Counted from the stretch's first letter, positions 10,411 through 26,100 are shown. The stretch: DNA of 64,000 nt from Mytilus edulis (GCF_963676685.1 NC_092347.1:88042592-88106591); one strand, 5' to 3'. Made by a program: numbers and translations. The notes: generated from the letters alone by a model not told the origin.

Positions 10411-11009
10411 TGTTTAGCATAAATCTATTTAATCTCACTGGAAAACAAATCACATATTGCAAGTGCCGACAAAGTTTTCAGTGATTTTCCTTAGAAATAT
10501 TGATTCAATTGATTAATATCCAGTTGATTAGAAGGATTCCATGCATATTCAGTACAATAACTAATCAAACAATGAATAAATGAAAGAGGGTCTGAGTACA
10601 TTGATAAAGAGGCTAGACATGAAATGCTGGGAGAGAGAAACCTAACATAGATGGTCAATGTTTGGATGAAGAAAAAAAAAAACACTGAAAAAAAACCCAA
10701 AATATTTCTTTTTAGATTTAAAGTTATACATTGTACTACAGTGACTTGACTTAAGTGTTTGTCATCACCTATTACATTTCATTTCAAATTCTGACACCAA
10801 TGGCAATTTGTTTTAATAAAGTCTTACAGATTGTAAGTAGGCTTTATTTTATGACTTTTCAGTTGGTTAAAGTTTCTGACCAGTCGAACAGTTTGATTAC
10901 ATAAAGCAAGTCACATTACTGAATGGTAAATGTCATATTTTTCCACTTTGGTAGTTTTATCATATAACATTGGTATTGTAAATTGTTCCAGTCTGCACTA
11001 CACAAGATG
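10411..11009. other. Intergenic between SINE array and FAM204A end
   Basis: AT-rich, no exon or structured repeat recognised. The ORF at 10491-10700 (minus) is low-complexity. Confidence 0.5.
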
Positions 11010-11015
11010 TTTATT
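11010..11015 (-). terminator. Candidate polyadenylation signal of FAM204A
   Basis: AATAAA on the minus strand (TTTATT on plus), about 145 nt past the FAM204A stop codon, a typical distance for a short 3' UTR. Cleavage site not determinable here. Confidence 0.45.
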
Positions 11016-11159
11016 TTTCCATGTCAATGAATGTGATCATAACCATAAGTGTAATATTATTTGATCTAGCATGAAGTATCCATCATTATTCATATCTCTT
11101 TCAAAATCCCCTGTCTGGCTTGAGATGACCTAGAGTAGAACTTTGCAGTTACAGTTGTA

Positions 11160-14100
11160 TCACATGTTACTTTTGGTTTCCCATCTGTGTTTTTGTTCAA
11201 ACCTGAAAAAACATATGTAGTACATGTAGTTAGACTGAGGAAAACATATAAATAAATAATAAAACTTACATAGCTATAAAACAAATTCAATGTATCATTA
11301 ACTAGAGGCTCCAAGAGCCTGTGTCGCTCACATAATATTTTATTTACACTATTGATGCATGAAATAATGCAACTGATACTTTTACTCATTTTTCAGAGAT
11401 ACAAGTCAAAAGACTTTTGTAAAAGATTCTTATATGACGTGCTTCTTTCGCTTTGTAAACAACACCGTGTAAAAATTCTCAATATATCTATACTTAGCGC
11501 AGACTCAGAAATATACATAATTAAATAATGGATATTACAATATACCTCCCACTTAAATCCACATGTATTTGAACCTATTTGCAAACGCATTGCCGATTTT
11601 ATTGTATTAGAAATTGTAATAAAACAAAAGACAAAAGAACTATATTCTTATTCGGATGCATTATAAAAAGAATTAATATACTGCAACTAGTTGTGTTTAT
11701 TTCCTTAATATAGTAACAAAGACAGCTATATTTTGTGCAATGTCAATTTCATCATGGAACACTTTCTCCACAAACAGGGGTTCAATAAGCTTGCTATTTA
11801 TGTTACAATTTTAAAAGCTATCAATCATATACTAATTTATGTTGCAGTATAAAAACAATATATTTTGTTTTTGTAACCATAGAAGTTCGTATAATATTGT
11901 ATTAAAATGGAATTCTGAGGTAGGTATTGTTTTATTTTCTATTCTATTGCATTAATCGCATATTAACAAATTTCAGCGAGTCAACATGGCAGCTCCTTCG
12001 TTACGAAATGTCAATTTTGGTTTTGACAGTAGCTTACGAGAAAACATGTAAATTAAAGCTCTCAAATATTGGGTTTGAGAATTAAACATATTTTTTCTAG
12101 AGGTTATTAACGACATAATCAATACAAGCTAAAGATTTCTGAGAATATTTTAGCTTTATCTAACAAGAAGTAAAAAAGAACAGCTACACACACAGCATAC
12201 CCATCCTCGCTTCAGTATTTGAATGAACTTATTTGTCCTATTAGAATCGAAATAATTCATGGAAGCCATAGATTTGCTGTAAATTTACACATTGCCTGAT
12301 CCGTGATATTCGTTAATTTTATCCCATCGCTATAAACGCTCAGGATAAAATTCGAATATCACAAATACAACAAATCTATTGCTTCCATGAATTATTTCTT
12401 AATTAAAAAAATTTATGAAAAATTATCAAATTAGGATTGTCTCCTTTTGGGGTCAATTGACCATTTTGGTCATGTTGACTTATTTGCAGATCTTACTTAG
12501 CTGAACATTATTGCTGATTACAAATTATCTCTATCTATAATAATATTAAAAATAATAACTGAAAACCACCAAATTACATTAAAAATCTAATTCAGGGGCA
12601 GCAACCTAACAACAGATTGTCTGATTCGTATGAAAATTTCAGGACAAACATATCTTAACCTGATAAACACTTTCATCTCGTCAAATCTGATCTAAATGCT
12701 TTAGTTTAAGATATATAAGCCAAAAACTGCAATATACCCCTATGTTCTATATTTAGCCAAGTCAACCATGTTGGTTTAATAGCAGGTGGGTTCATCAGAC
12801 ACATTTTTTTAAATGAGTGATGATTGTGACCAAGTTTAAATAAATTTGTCTCCGTAGTTTCAGAGGAGAAGATTTTTGTAAGATTACAAAAATTTACAAA
12901 AATTGTTAAAAATTTACTATAAAGGACAATAACTGCTTAAGTGGTCAATTGACCATTTTGGTCATGCTGACATATTTGTAGATTTAACTTTGCTGAACAT
13001 TATTGCTGCTTACAGTTTATCTCTATCTATAATAATATTTAAAGGGAAATTCCGCGATTTTTTACTTATCATCTAATTATGTTCATCTTAACATAAGCCA
13101 AAAACTGCAATATACCCCTATGTTCTATATTTAGCCAAGTCAACCATGTTGGTTAGCAGGTGGGTTCATCAGACCCATTTTTTTAAATGAGTGATGATTG
13201 TGACCAAGTTTAAATAAATTTGTCTCCGTAGTTTCAGAGGAGAAGATTTTTGTAAGATTACAAAAATTTACAAAAATTGTTAAAAATTTACTATAAAGGA
13301 CAATAACTGCTTAAGTGGTCAATTGACCATTTTGGTCATGCTGACATATTTGTAGATTTAACTTTGCTGAACATTATTGCTGCTTACAGTTTATCTCTAT
13401 CTATAATAATATTTAAAGGGAAATTCTGCGATTTTTTACTTATCATCTAATTATGTTCATCTTAACATAAAAAACACATTTGCAAAGTTTTAAATTTATA
13501 TTCCTTCTAATAACGGAGAAAATCAAGTATTTGTAACTTTTTTGGTTGAATTCTCGAGTGGGTCGTGACAATTTAGCCCGATTTGTTGAATTCTGGGAAA
13601 AAATAAAATCTGTTTAACTCTTATAGGTTATCGACAATTATACGTAATTAAAAGCGCAAAGCTGACGAATGGTCGTAGTTATTAACCACAATATAAGAAT
13701 GAACGAAAATGAATATGCATATACCGTTTTGTATTGATTGAATTAAACTCCTATAAAATTATCTCTAGTAAATGTTTTCGAATAAATTTCATTAATTATT
13801 GTTGAGATTTTTTTCATAAAATATTTAAAGTATATTATTTTTACTGATATTGAACTGAAAATATTTCATTCTATTTACCGTTATTGTTTTGATAATCATT
13901 TTAATGTAACTAATGTGTGCAGAGTGTGTATATTATTTTGTAAAGGTCACTGTATATTTTTCGGCTTGAGGTAAATTCGTTTACCTTGTAGCTATTTAGC
14001 CGCAGGTGTGAGTTCAAGCGTACACAGGTATGAATGTTGTTATTTGGAAAGGATAAACAGAAAGGATTAGAAAGAGTATGCTGTATTAAATTAAAATACA

Positions 14101-17100
14101 CTAAGATTTAATACACGATGAGAATAAAGATTCAATAATTTTAAAAATTGTCAGTAAATTAATTGAAAATAAAATTCAGATTCGTAATTCCGAAAGTGTA
14201 TAAAAATAAAAGGAAACAATTTTTGATTACTTTCTTAGCGGCAATTGGCGTAAAGATTCAAATATGAAGTAAAAAATATTAGTTTTAATCTTTAATAAAA
14301 ACTAAATGCAATATTACCCAATTTGATATACCATTGCACATCTGTTTGATATCATTGACTTTACCGGAATTTATTAACTTGTATTCAAATCTGGCTGTGT
14401 TTAAATGCTAATAAAACTATCACAATTTTAAAGTTTTTAATTGAAAAAAAAATACAACATACAACATGAATGATTTTTTTCTAGTTTCTTTTTAACATTT
14501 CATTTTCACATAATTAAATTCATTGGACAATCATTTACACGAACTTTTTGTGAAAAGAATACCAATTATCTAAGCTAAGGCATTATTATTTTTGAGGATT
14601 TTTGTACATCTTTTTTTTAAAATTCTATGATAATATTTGTGCAATGTTGAACATGATAGCCGTCATTAATCCAAATAAGTAATACAGTAGTTGTAATAAA
14701 ACTTATATTTTAGTCATGCATAACTGATATTAATGAATTTAGAATAGTTCGTCCATACATCGTTGTTCTTGAAACAATCATTATTAGTATACATGTAAGT
14801 TTCCTGACGTATAAGCGGCATTGAGGATGAGCTCCAGAGAAAGCAGACTAGTAGCGTTTCGTTCATTTGTTTGTTGGGAAAGGAGAGGAAATGCAACCAC
14901 TTGTACAGATAAACGACAGAATTACCATACAAGCATTTATAGTCAACACAATCAGAAAGAGTTCCCATCGTTGGACGGGGAATATGAAGGCTTCCAAGAA
15001 TGAACAAGTGACATGTCTAACTCTGAACAGTTAGAAAACGGACTATCGACATCGACCGCTTGTTCTTGATATTTGAAACTGCATGCATATATACGTATAC
15101 GTGAATGATAGTGATGAGTTCTTGCGTCTGACAAAAAATAAATTCCTTCATGGTTATATCTTGCCATACGTGTATATTGGTTTGTATTAAGGTTATTACT
15201 CAAAATCGTTATTTGAAAATCCTGTTTGTGAGATGTAGATTCATTTCAATACAGAAATTTCGTCTATATATTAAGTTTCACAAGTGCATAAAACGGAGAA
15301 GCTCTGAAGGTACATTACTTCCATTTTGTTTGGGTGTGAACCATCGATGTTTACAGCAATATCAAAGAATAAGATGATGATGGTAGAAAGAACTATGGGC
15401 GTCATGTGGCAAATATTTCATGCATATCGGACCATGAGTTGTCAATCTGTATGAAAAGATTTCCAATACAACCATATTATTGAGAATGATTGTTTACATG
15501 TTATACTCTCGTACTAGTATTACAGGGTTCTTGTGGCGTTCACCTTTGACACACATCTTTTTAACGATGTTTAAAAAAAAAGACAGAACCAATTTAATGT
15601 CATATTTCCCTATTTTTTAAAATATAACTAAAAGTCTTTTATCTGACAAGAATACCCCTATTTAGCAGACAAGTAATTTATTCTTTTTTCTGTTATTGAA
15701 TACCAAGAAAGAAAATATATCCCGAAATTAATTTGAAACTTTAATACTCAATAGTTTCCCAGCAAAATATTCACATCCCTTGGGAATACTTAGTGTTCGT
15801 CCAGTGGCATATACAACAATTGTGATGACGAATTCCTTCCTTTGTTCGAGAACAATCTTATTGAAATATAAATCTGTGATTTTACTATTTCCACAACTTC
15901 AATGAACCAAAGCAAAAGTTATACATCAACCTGTATTTAACTCAAATTGGTTCTCTTCTTCTTTTTCTTCTTCTTCTGGTATACAATAGTCTATCGACAT
16001 TCGATGATAACATACTGTTGGCATACGTGGACTAGTCTATTTACAAAACTTTTACCCCAATTTATTCAAAATATATGTTTTTTTCTTTTGTTCAATGTAT
16101 ACATGTATATATTTTAAATTGCGCTATAGTTCCGTAACTTTCTACCCAGTCGTATAAACGAATCGTCGACAAGTGCGTACATTTTATTAAATCAATATTT
16201 CTGGTATGTTCCAATGAATGTAGGACAGAAAGTCACAGACAAAAAGTCACGGACAAAAAGTCACAGGACAAAAAGTCACAATTCATTTTTTCTGATTATT
16301 TTCTTTGAATAAAAAACGCTTATTTCTACAAAAATATTTTTGTATTTTTCTTAAACTATTGTATATAAACCAACTTTTTAAACAAAATATATCAAAAAAA
16401 TATCAAAGATTATCAAATAATTGTTAAAAAAACAAAATGTCAAAGTGACTTGGCATTTAAATGGCTTCATGGTGCCAAGAAAAACATCTTTTGCATGATT
16501 AAAATTAAATAAATCTTCATTTTTCAAGTATAATGACACATTTCCTAAACTTTAATATGAATATATGTATTTAAAAGTAAATATTTCAAGATATATTCTT
16601 ATATATTTAAACAATTGTCAATAAATTATTTGTGACTTTTTGTCCTGTGACTTTTTGTCCTACCAAATTTGTGACTTTATGTCCTGTGACTTTTTGTCCT
16701 GTGACTTTTTGTCCTGTGACTTTCTGTCCGTTTACCGTTCCAATCTGTCCTTCACTATTGACAATGAGTATATATATTACATTTTCCCAAATTCACCCTT
16801 GGAAAAAATATTCAACTAGATTTTAATTTCATCAAATCTTATTTTTAGGGTATTATTTATGTTTTTATGAATAATATTCTTTACACCAGAAATATTATTT
16901 AAAAACAAGCGTATGAGTTTAGTAATGACAAGTAAGACAAAGTTGTATATTATACATCTGATAGTTCAAAATGGAAAGTTATAAGTTATTGGCCGTGTAC
17001 ACTGATCAATACCTGCAGAAGTGAAACGATGCATGAACTTGCAAGCCCGACAGGAAATCGCTTGAATACCTGGACGTGTCACCTCACACCCCTCACAATA

Positions 17101-20100
17101 CCTTTGGAAGTAATACCTTTGGCCATGCTGGTGATCAGATGAGGGAAGATCAGAATTTATTTGAAAAAAGTTTATTACTTTAAACAGAGACATATAATAC
17201 AATTAAAGAATTATGAACAAATTAGATTTTCGAAAACAATTTTCACGGAACACTTATTTATGATTTCAACTTTGACTTTTTACCTTATTCCAATATCAAC
17301 AGTTTAAAAACAACAGACCATGGTAATTTAAAAAAATAAGAATATTTTCCGTATCAAGTTAGTTAGACGGATAAAACAATCGTACGATTGATAAGATATC
17401 GACACGCAATTACGACTACATCGGTTACTGTAGTTTTGTTCCTTTGTGGTTTATAGACATATCGTTGTTATTAATCGGGAAAGAAGACAAAATGGCCGAA
17501 TGCAGAGAATTGATACTCTAAATTTAAAATCGATGGTGATCGCTTATCGGAATAAAACTTTAATATCTATGAATTTGAGCATTTTTATACAGAATGAACA
17601 TAATATCAATTTTTGATTTTTTTGCGAAGTTTCCCTTTAAGATAATAACCAAAAATTTCAAAATTTCCTTAAAATTACCAATTCAGGGGAGGCAACCCAA
17701 CAACACTGTTACAGGTTGTTCAATTCGTCTGAAAATTTCAGGACAGATAGATCTCGTCCTAATAAATAATTTTACTCAATGTCAGATTTGATCTAAATGC
17801 TTTGGTTGCAGAGATATAAGCCAAAATCTACATTTTACCCCTATGTTCTATTTCTAGCAATCACGGACATCTTGGTTGGTTGGCCAAGTCATCAGACACA
17901 TTTTTTAAACTAAATACCCTAATGCTGATTGTGGCTAAGTTTGGTAACATTTGACCCCGTAGTTTTAGAGGAGAAGATTTTTGTAAATGTTAACAATGAC
18001 GCCAGAATTTGACACAGGACAACAGACGCCAAGTGATAATAAAAGCTCACTTGGCCCATGTGAGCTAAAAATATATCAAATTGCCTCACTTCTGACATAT
18101 TCACTTAAGTGTGCCTGTATGAAAGGTAAGATGATCAGATACCAGATATGCTATATTTGATGTCATCAATAAACTAATACTGTGAAAGTACTTTTATTCG
18201 TGGGGTACCAATTTTCGTGGTTTTCGTGGATGACTTTATCCACGAATTTAAGTGTCCAACGAAATAAAACAACCATTGTCCAAATCAAGACATGGAAATA
18301 TCCCCATCGGTAGGTTAGACTATTGATATGATCTAGAGAATATATTGAATAACGCTAAATCTGAGAATACTTTAATATCAGTCACAGAACTACAACCGCA
18401 TGCAGGATTATACCCATTTAATTTTTAATAACCTAAACTGTACAACTTTTGATCTTTTGATTCTCATAAAAAATATTTATGATCGATGAAAGTCAGATTT
18501 CCAGTATTGATATGCGAGTATGATAAAGTGTTCATTTTATATCCTCATAGTTCTCGTACATATGGGAAATAATAATTTCATGCTGGGCTTGATTTTGATA
18601 AGAATTATTTAACAATTCAAGATACGTTTATAGCATTTGTTCATGTTACTTTGTTCTTTAGGTGACATGTTTATGGCCTAATTAACACCTTTGATAGTCT
18701 TTAATCTGTTGATCACTTTATCTTGGGTTCATTAGTGTTATCACTACGAGGGTCAATGTTTATTTTGCAATTTCCTTCAATGAAGACTATTTGTAACCTT
18801 CGTTTCTAAAGGCTTAAATTTTTCAATTTTTCAAACTAAAATCCACGAATTTAAAAACCAACGAACATGTAAATATTGCTCAAACCACGAAAATTGATAT
18901 CCACGAATTAAAGTACTTTCACAGTATGTAATTTCAAAAGTTCATCTGTACAAAATTAGGTTACTCTGACCCAGTTTCATTGCCTTTATCAATCAATAGG
19001 TAAAAATTGCCTTAATCAATCAATGCGTAAAATTTATATTGATTATTTATACTTTATCTACTCTAATAATTTATATTGTAATAAAGTTTTTTTTGTTTTT
19101 TTTTTCAACTTGTTTAATAATCTTACCCCCAATTCAATTTCTTCTTCTTTCTTTTTGAGCATTTCTCTTCTAATTTCTGAAACACCAATTTAAGAGTTTA
19201 ATATATAGATAATAAATGAACTTACTGATGCCTTTAACCATTATCTGAGACTTGACACTGTGTCAACAAAATTGTTCTATTGATAAATATAATCTTATCA
19301 GCTTTTTCTGTGACCAGTTGATTCTCAACTTTGTTAGGTAATTAACAGTTCTGATGAAAATATTTGCTCTGCCGGTACAAAGGTGGTGGAAAGACTAAGA
19401 CAAGATAAGCTCAAAGTGTAACCCTAGCTTGGAAAGATAGCCTACCTATGTTGATTGAATTTTAAATGACAATTAAACGCAAACATTCAAAACTTATTTT
19501 AATTTTGATTAGTTATATTTAATTTCCCGGGAGGTGCTCTTAATAAAATATTATTTCTTTAAGAAGGCAATAACATTCTTACAGGAAACCGATTAGTGCT
19601 AATTTACAGTGACCTATAGTTGTCTGTGTCATTTGTTCTCTTCAGAAGAGTTGTCTCATTGGCAATCTGTCACATCTTCTTTTTTTTATATGTATAAAAT
19701 TCTATAAAAAATTTAACCACATAAGTTTCCATATTACAAATAGTGGCTTAGAAGCTGAGATTGCACAAAACTGTACCACTGAAGTATTACCAGCAAAAGT
19801 AAGGTCAGTCAGATGACTCCTGTCAGAATGACACTTACATATATTACAGGGGTATTATACTTGAGTCTTGACATGTTAATTGTAATGAGAAACTGACCAA
19901 ATCATAAACTAATATACATTATTGAACCATCAGGTCAAGAACAGTTCACATAAATGAAACTATACACCAACAGCCATCTATGTACACATTCTGAATGGTT
20001 GGGTTAGATGTTTTAGCATAAAAGCTTGCAAAAGTTTAATGCTGTCATATGATTACTATACTCATGGCCCACATTTAGTAATATTCACTTTATAAACAAA

Positions 20101-23100
20101 AGACAAGACAAAAACTATATTCTGCAGCTTTCACCATTTTATTATATACATCTTTTGTCAATCAAAAAAGAAAACATTGTTTATAAAATCCTCTAGCATA
20201 TATTTTTTAAAAACTCCAATCAGCATATTATTAAATACAGATCCAAAGTTTTACAATGTGAAAAATAATGCCAATAACAGCTTTAAACTAACAAATTACT
20301 CACTGAGCAATTATTTAATGGATTTAAGACAACTTTTTTTGGATTCAATAATAGTAAGGTTGTATTACTCAAACGAAGGACAATATAAAAAAGAAGATGT
20401 GGTATGATTGGCAATGAGACAACTATCCACAAAAGACCAAAATAACACAGAACAATGAAAAATCTAAAAACATTCTTTGAATGAAAACAAACTAAAGACA
20501 ATTAACTAATGGGATATAAGATGTTGACACTGCAGCTCTAATTTCTATGATGATACTAACTATGAATTGTTATTCATTACCTTTTTTTCTATGTAGTCTT
20601 TAGCTGTGAAGGCATCTGCTATCTTTGTTCCAAACTGTTACAAAAATAGATTAAAAAAATAAACTAACATTCAGCTTAATATTTTTTTACGTATAAACAT
20701 ATTTATGGATTAGGCCACACCAATTTCATTCCTTGTTCGACGGACCCGCCCGCACCTATTTTTTTCAAAACAGAATTTTTTAATTTTTTTTTATATTCCC
20801 GCTTCCCGCATCCGGAAATGTAATCATGTCTATTTCCCGCACCGTTTTTTTTTGTAAATATTATAAAAAGATATCAACATTGGTTTCTTTCCCCCTTACT
20901 TATATTCCCTATCAAAACATGTTCGTTGTTAGAATAAAGTACAAAGAACTTCTGAAGGATTTGCCTTCAACTGCAATTATATTGTATGCTGGCAAAACAA
21001 AACTATCTATAGCCGCTGCATGTTTATGCACCTGTCCTGATTGATTCAGGGGCCTGTCGTTTAGCAGTTATCGTTTGTTGATGTTGTTCATTGGTATTTT
21101 CCCGTTTGGATATATAAATTAGATCGTTGGTTTTCCTGTTCGAATTGTGTACGCTAATAATTTTGGGATCCTTTATAGCTTGCTGTTTGGTCTGTATCAA
21201 AGCCCTGTGTAAAAGGCCGTAATTTGACCTGTGTTTGTTATTGTCAGGTTGAGAACAACCCTCCCTCAGACAAGGGGTCATTTTACTGATGTAGAAAAGA
21301 AAATAGAAATACCAAGGATTTGTATAGTTCTTCTATTCAAAACCTTTGAAAACTTAAAATTTGGTACTCAAAAAGAGGAGAGTTACATCATATTTTAAAC
21401 AACTTTTTCTAAAAGAGGGGTCCACTTATTTTGAATAATATTAAACTGTTAAAGTAAATGTGTTAATTTAACATGGTTATAGTCCAGGAATATTACAAAA
21501 TTCTTGGACATGTTTTGACCATTTAATACTAGATAGATATATAGTTCTTTTAGAAAATATGAGCCCTTTTGTACAAACAAATATATTATAACTTATATTG
21601 ATCCCTCATAAAACATGTAAAAGGGATATTTATAACATTATGGGGTTGCCCCCAAACTGATTATGACTTGGATTGAGAATTGTCTCATTGTCAGTCACAC
21701 ATACATAAACCAGATTAAATTATTTCTTGGTGAACAGGGAAAAAATACTTCAGAAATTAAAGAAATGTCAAAGTACAAGTTATAAATCAAGTTTTATTAT
21801 TGTAAAAACCTACTATTTTATGTTTACAAAAAAAAAATATAATCGCTCGCCTTTACTTTTCAAGCTTCGCCTCAAAAATTTGCAAATTAAATATTTTTTT
21901 ATTAAAATTTTCAAATCGCTCGCTCGCCCCAAATTTTGGAGTCTAAAAATCTGTAAAACAAGAAATTAATTTGGTGTGGCCTTATTGTTGATATAAATTT
22001 GGCAACAACAAACCAAAGATAGTATAACAAGGATGTTAAATAAAAAGTGGCTATATAAACTTCAATGATAAGTTATAAGTATCACAATATATTTAAGGAA
22101 TGACTGTAATATTTTTTCTGTCTATGAAGAAATAACATAAAAATGTGGTGCACACTGAATACACGGTTTATTTTAAAGTGTGAACCTCATTTTTTAATGT
22201 TATTTCAAATAGACAGATAAACTATTACAGTTATTTCTTATAATTTTATTCAAAATTCATTGATGACGTCGCTGTCACATGACTAAATTATGTCTATGAG
22301 CTGATAAACAAAACGACGTCAGCCAATCAGAAGACCCATTACATCCAAAATTAAATTATTAAGGTATGAAACAAAAAAGTAGTGGTTTAATTAATAAGCA
22401 ATTACTCTCTCACTTATAGACAGGATTTGGAAGAGTTTGTATGTAGGTGATTAATACTTTTTGATGGCTTACCTCCCCTGATATTTTTCAAACTAATTGA
22501 AATTCATTCAAAATGATTTAAATATAAATTATGTTTACACAACATCACTTATTAAATTCTTTTACTAAATAAAAAAAATGCACAGTAAATATATTCCTAT
22601 TTACTATAGGTTGTACAGAGCTAAGGCATAAACACAATTATATACTTTTTCACATTGTGCCAAAATAAATGTTACATCATGGTATTTCCAAAAAACTTTA
22701 AACTATAATTCCTGGAGGTTTTTTTTCTTTTAAATTTTTTGAGCACAATATATGTTAAGAAAAAAACTCTGACATTCAAATTCTAAAACAAAATATAACG
22801 AGATATTTATTTATTCTCTGAGTTATCTCCCCTTAAGAGTCAAATTCTTTAAATCCTCAATAAATTATCTGTTCTGATAATATGGTTTATTTTTTTTTCT
22901 TTCAAAAACTTCTTAATAAGTTCAATTATAAAACAGGCTAAAATAAATCTTATGACTGACTATCAAAATCAGTTGAGTCTAAATACCTCACGAGTCGCTA
23001 ATCTATCACTTAGTTTTTCTGCTGTGTTAAATTCTCCCAATTCAATAGCATGATCTATTTTCTTCTCTAATCCACTTCTTGGAGCTGCACTGCCTCTATT

Positions 23101-26100
23101 AATACCCTTCAGATGGTCATTTACACCTAGATATTGGTTTAAGACTTCAACATCTTTAGATGTACTCTCTTTATTGCTAAAAAGTTATAAGATAAATATA
23201 TTTGAGGTTCATTAACAATTGTACTTGCGCACACAAAACACATGACTTCATATGACAGTGAAGATTATTTTTTCTGAAATCTGTATGAATTTCCTATTCA
23301 ACCATTGGCATCAATACATTTAAAGGTTCTAAGAACTCTCTTCATCAGCTATTTTTTTAAAAGGGGGGTTCCCAACCCAGTATAAATGGGGTGTGTGGGT
23401 TCCAACTCCATTCAAATGCATTGATCACCCCCCCCCCCCCCCCTTTTATTTTATCATTCTCTAGTTGAATCAATGACTATACACTGTGTCTATCCCTATA
23501 AGTGACAATCAAAGCACAATCAAAATGAACAATTCATGTAAATTTTATATGAGTGCACACTTAGTATTTATAAATAAAAGGAGATGTAGGATATATATGA
23601 AACAGCAATTCAATGACACTATTCCAGGGATATTGTTTGCCTTAAATTACTGGAGAATACAGGCTTTTCCCCCTGGAGAAGAATCCCAATTTGAAAAAAA
23701 ATGGCTTAAAATTATTCCCAAAAATACAACTTTTTTCCCAATTATTGCAGTCTCAGTAGTAATTGTGCATGAATACAAACTGAAATACACCCATTTAAAA
23801 AAAAAATCATGCTTAAAATGACTATAGTAGCAGATTTCAGGGGATATTTATGTATCATCACTGACAATAAGGGGTCTTATTTCAAATAAGGGTTTAACTC
23901 TTGAAAGGGGGTCTGCAAATTGAAGTTCCAGTCAATTTCATGGTTTATTATAAATTTCCCAATTTGATAAAAATGATGCATATTTTCCCAATAAAAAAGG
24001 GTAGAGGTAGTTTTTGAAAAAGTCAACAATATCACTGCTATTCTGTCCTTTGAAAGTTTGAGTCAATGTTGTTACAACATGTATGCTGTGTGCCTGACAT
24101 TGAATTGGCAAATTCAAATTAAAAACCGTTTCACTCTGTTGAAGATGGAACCATGACTTTTTCATTTCAGGTGAGCATGCTACCACAAGACTATGGAGGT
24201 GCCAGACTGAATGTATGTGCCTGTCCCAAGTCAGGAGCTTGTTATTCAGTGGTTGTTGTTTGTTGCTGTGTTACATATTTGTCTTTAATTCATTTTTTTG
24301 TACCAGTACATAAATTAGGCTGTACGTTTTTCTGTTTGAATTGTTTTACATTTGTCATTTCAGGGAATTTTATAACTGAATATGCAGTATGGCCTTTTCT
24401 CATTGTTGAAGGCCATACAGTAACCTATAGTTGTTAATTTCTGTGTCATTTGGTCTACTGTGAAGAGTTGTCTCATTGGCAATCATGCCACGTCTTATTT
24501 TTTATATGGTATGGAGTCAAGTCAAATTATTTGCAAATAAAAATAGTAATCATGATCAGTATAAAATAAAATCCAACACATATTTGAATAAAACTGTAGA
24601 TTATACCAAGTTTAATTTTTCCCAGAAAGGTTTTAAAGCAGTTGTGAACTAATTCCGTTGTGAACTTATTCCGTTGTGAACTAATTCCAGTATTGGTTAT
24701 CTCCCTTTTTACCTGTTATTGCTAATTTCTGTATCCTTAGCTTCATCAGAAAACGACCTCTTTTTATTATTTACAGAAGGACCAAACTTCACATCATATT
24801 TTCTAAGAATTTCTCTGTCTTCTGGTAAGGTTATCTCTTTGTGAACTGAAAAATATAAACAATGTAAAAATTCTGCAAAAAATATTCATAAATTTGCAGA
24901 CCTGTCAACTATCCCCAATTATAGGGGATATCCAACATGGAAATGGAAGTGGAACATTTTACATTTTATTATGTCAAGGCCTTTAATTGTTTACTTTACT
25001 ATACAGTGCAGGTTCTGCTGATTGTTATAAAGGTTGCAAGTGAATTTTTTAAGTTGCTTACATGTACATGGTTTTCTCTCTGACACATGTTTGTAGTTGT
25101 CTCATTGGCAATATACCATATCTTTTAATTTTTACATATGTATAAAAACAACGATAAAATGAAATCCTTCTGTCCAAGGAACATTCAAGTTTTTGAAAAA
25201 ACAGCATTTTTTTCTAATGGTCAAAAAAAAAAAACAACAGTGTAAAAGGATTAAGGTTAGTAATAATGTAGTTATTGTGAGGTTAGAGTCGTCTATCTCT
25301 AAAATTTTACCTTTCTCTTTAATAGATTTTTGCAGGTGTTTTAATCTTTTCTCTCTTGACCTTTTTGTCATGTCATCTGTTCTTTTTTCTATTACTTTGA
25401 ACCTCTACAAAAAATGAATATTTTGTATGAGACTAAGCTATTCAAAAATGTTAAAATCACTTTTATTACTAGATATAAGAAGATGAGGTATGAGTGCCTA
25501 TAGGACAACACTCCATCCAAGTCACAATTTGTAAACCTAAACCATTTAACATGTTTAAATAGTTAGTATGTCTTGAAAGGTTATTTTAAACGGTATCAGG
25601 GGTCTATTTGCCTTGATAACAGATAATATAAAAAAGAAGATTATTTTATTAACCAATCATGGTCCCCAAAATTTGAGCTATGCAATCAAATGAATAACAA
25701 AATAAAGCAAAGTTAATGATTATAATGTATAAAGTACATTGAAACTAAACACATGAAAACACATATAAACAAAGTAACGATTATAAACCATTTTATTAAC
25801 AAAAAATATATTTATTTTGGAAGCCACTGTGACCTGGATAAATATCCTAGGTCGATGGGAGATAACTCATGATCGATTTTGTTTTTCCCTAATTTTTTAA
25901 CTACTGGGCATGGTTCATTGATATTTTCTAAGAGGTTTTTTATTCTTCAAAAGGGAGTGTAATAATTTAGATAAGTTTGAAGTAACAAACAAATCTTCAG
26001 ATGAAAGAATCCAAATAGCCTTGAAAAATTTAGAATTTTAATTACACAGATGTTGAAATCTAGTATCTTTTAGAACAGGACATGACTTTGCCCTAGGTTG

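Noticed and set aside
9626-10462. 278-codon ORF (minus) and 233-codon ORF (plus, 9691-10392) in the same place
   Set aside because: Both arise because the 57-bp period is a multiple of three; several frames stay open on both strands, and the text is SINE-derived.
14714-15377. Cluster of five short ORFs on both strands, as if a small gene
   Set aside because: They overlap in conflicting frames and none resembles a family; no consistent splice structure.
22259-22320. TGACGTCGCTGTCAC and AACGACGTCAGCCAATCAG as a promoter with CRE and CCAAT
   Set aside because: It lies inside a FAM204A intron next to a palindromic element, and similar TGACGTC text recurs in other repeats here (1032, 3190, 8149), so it is more likely element sequence.
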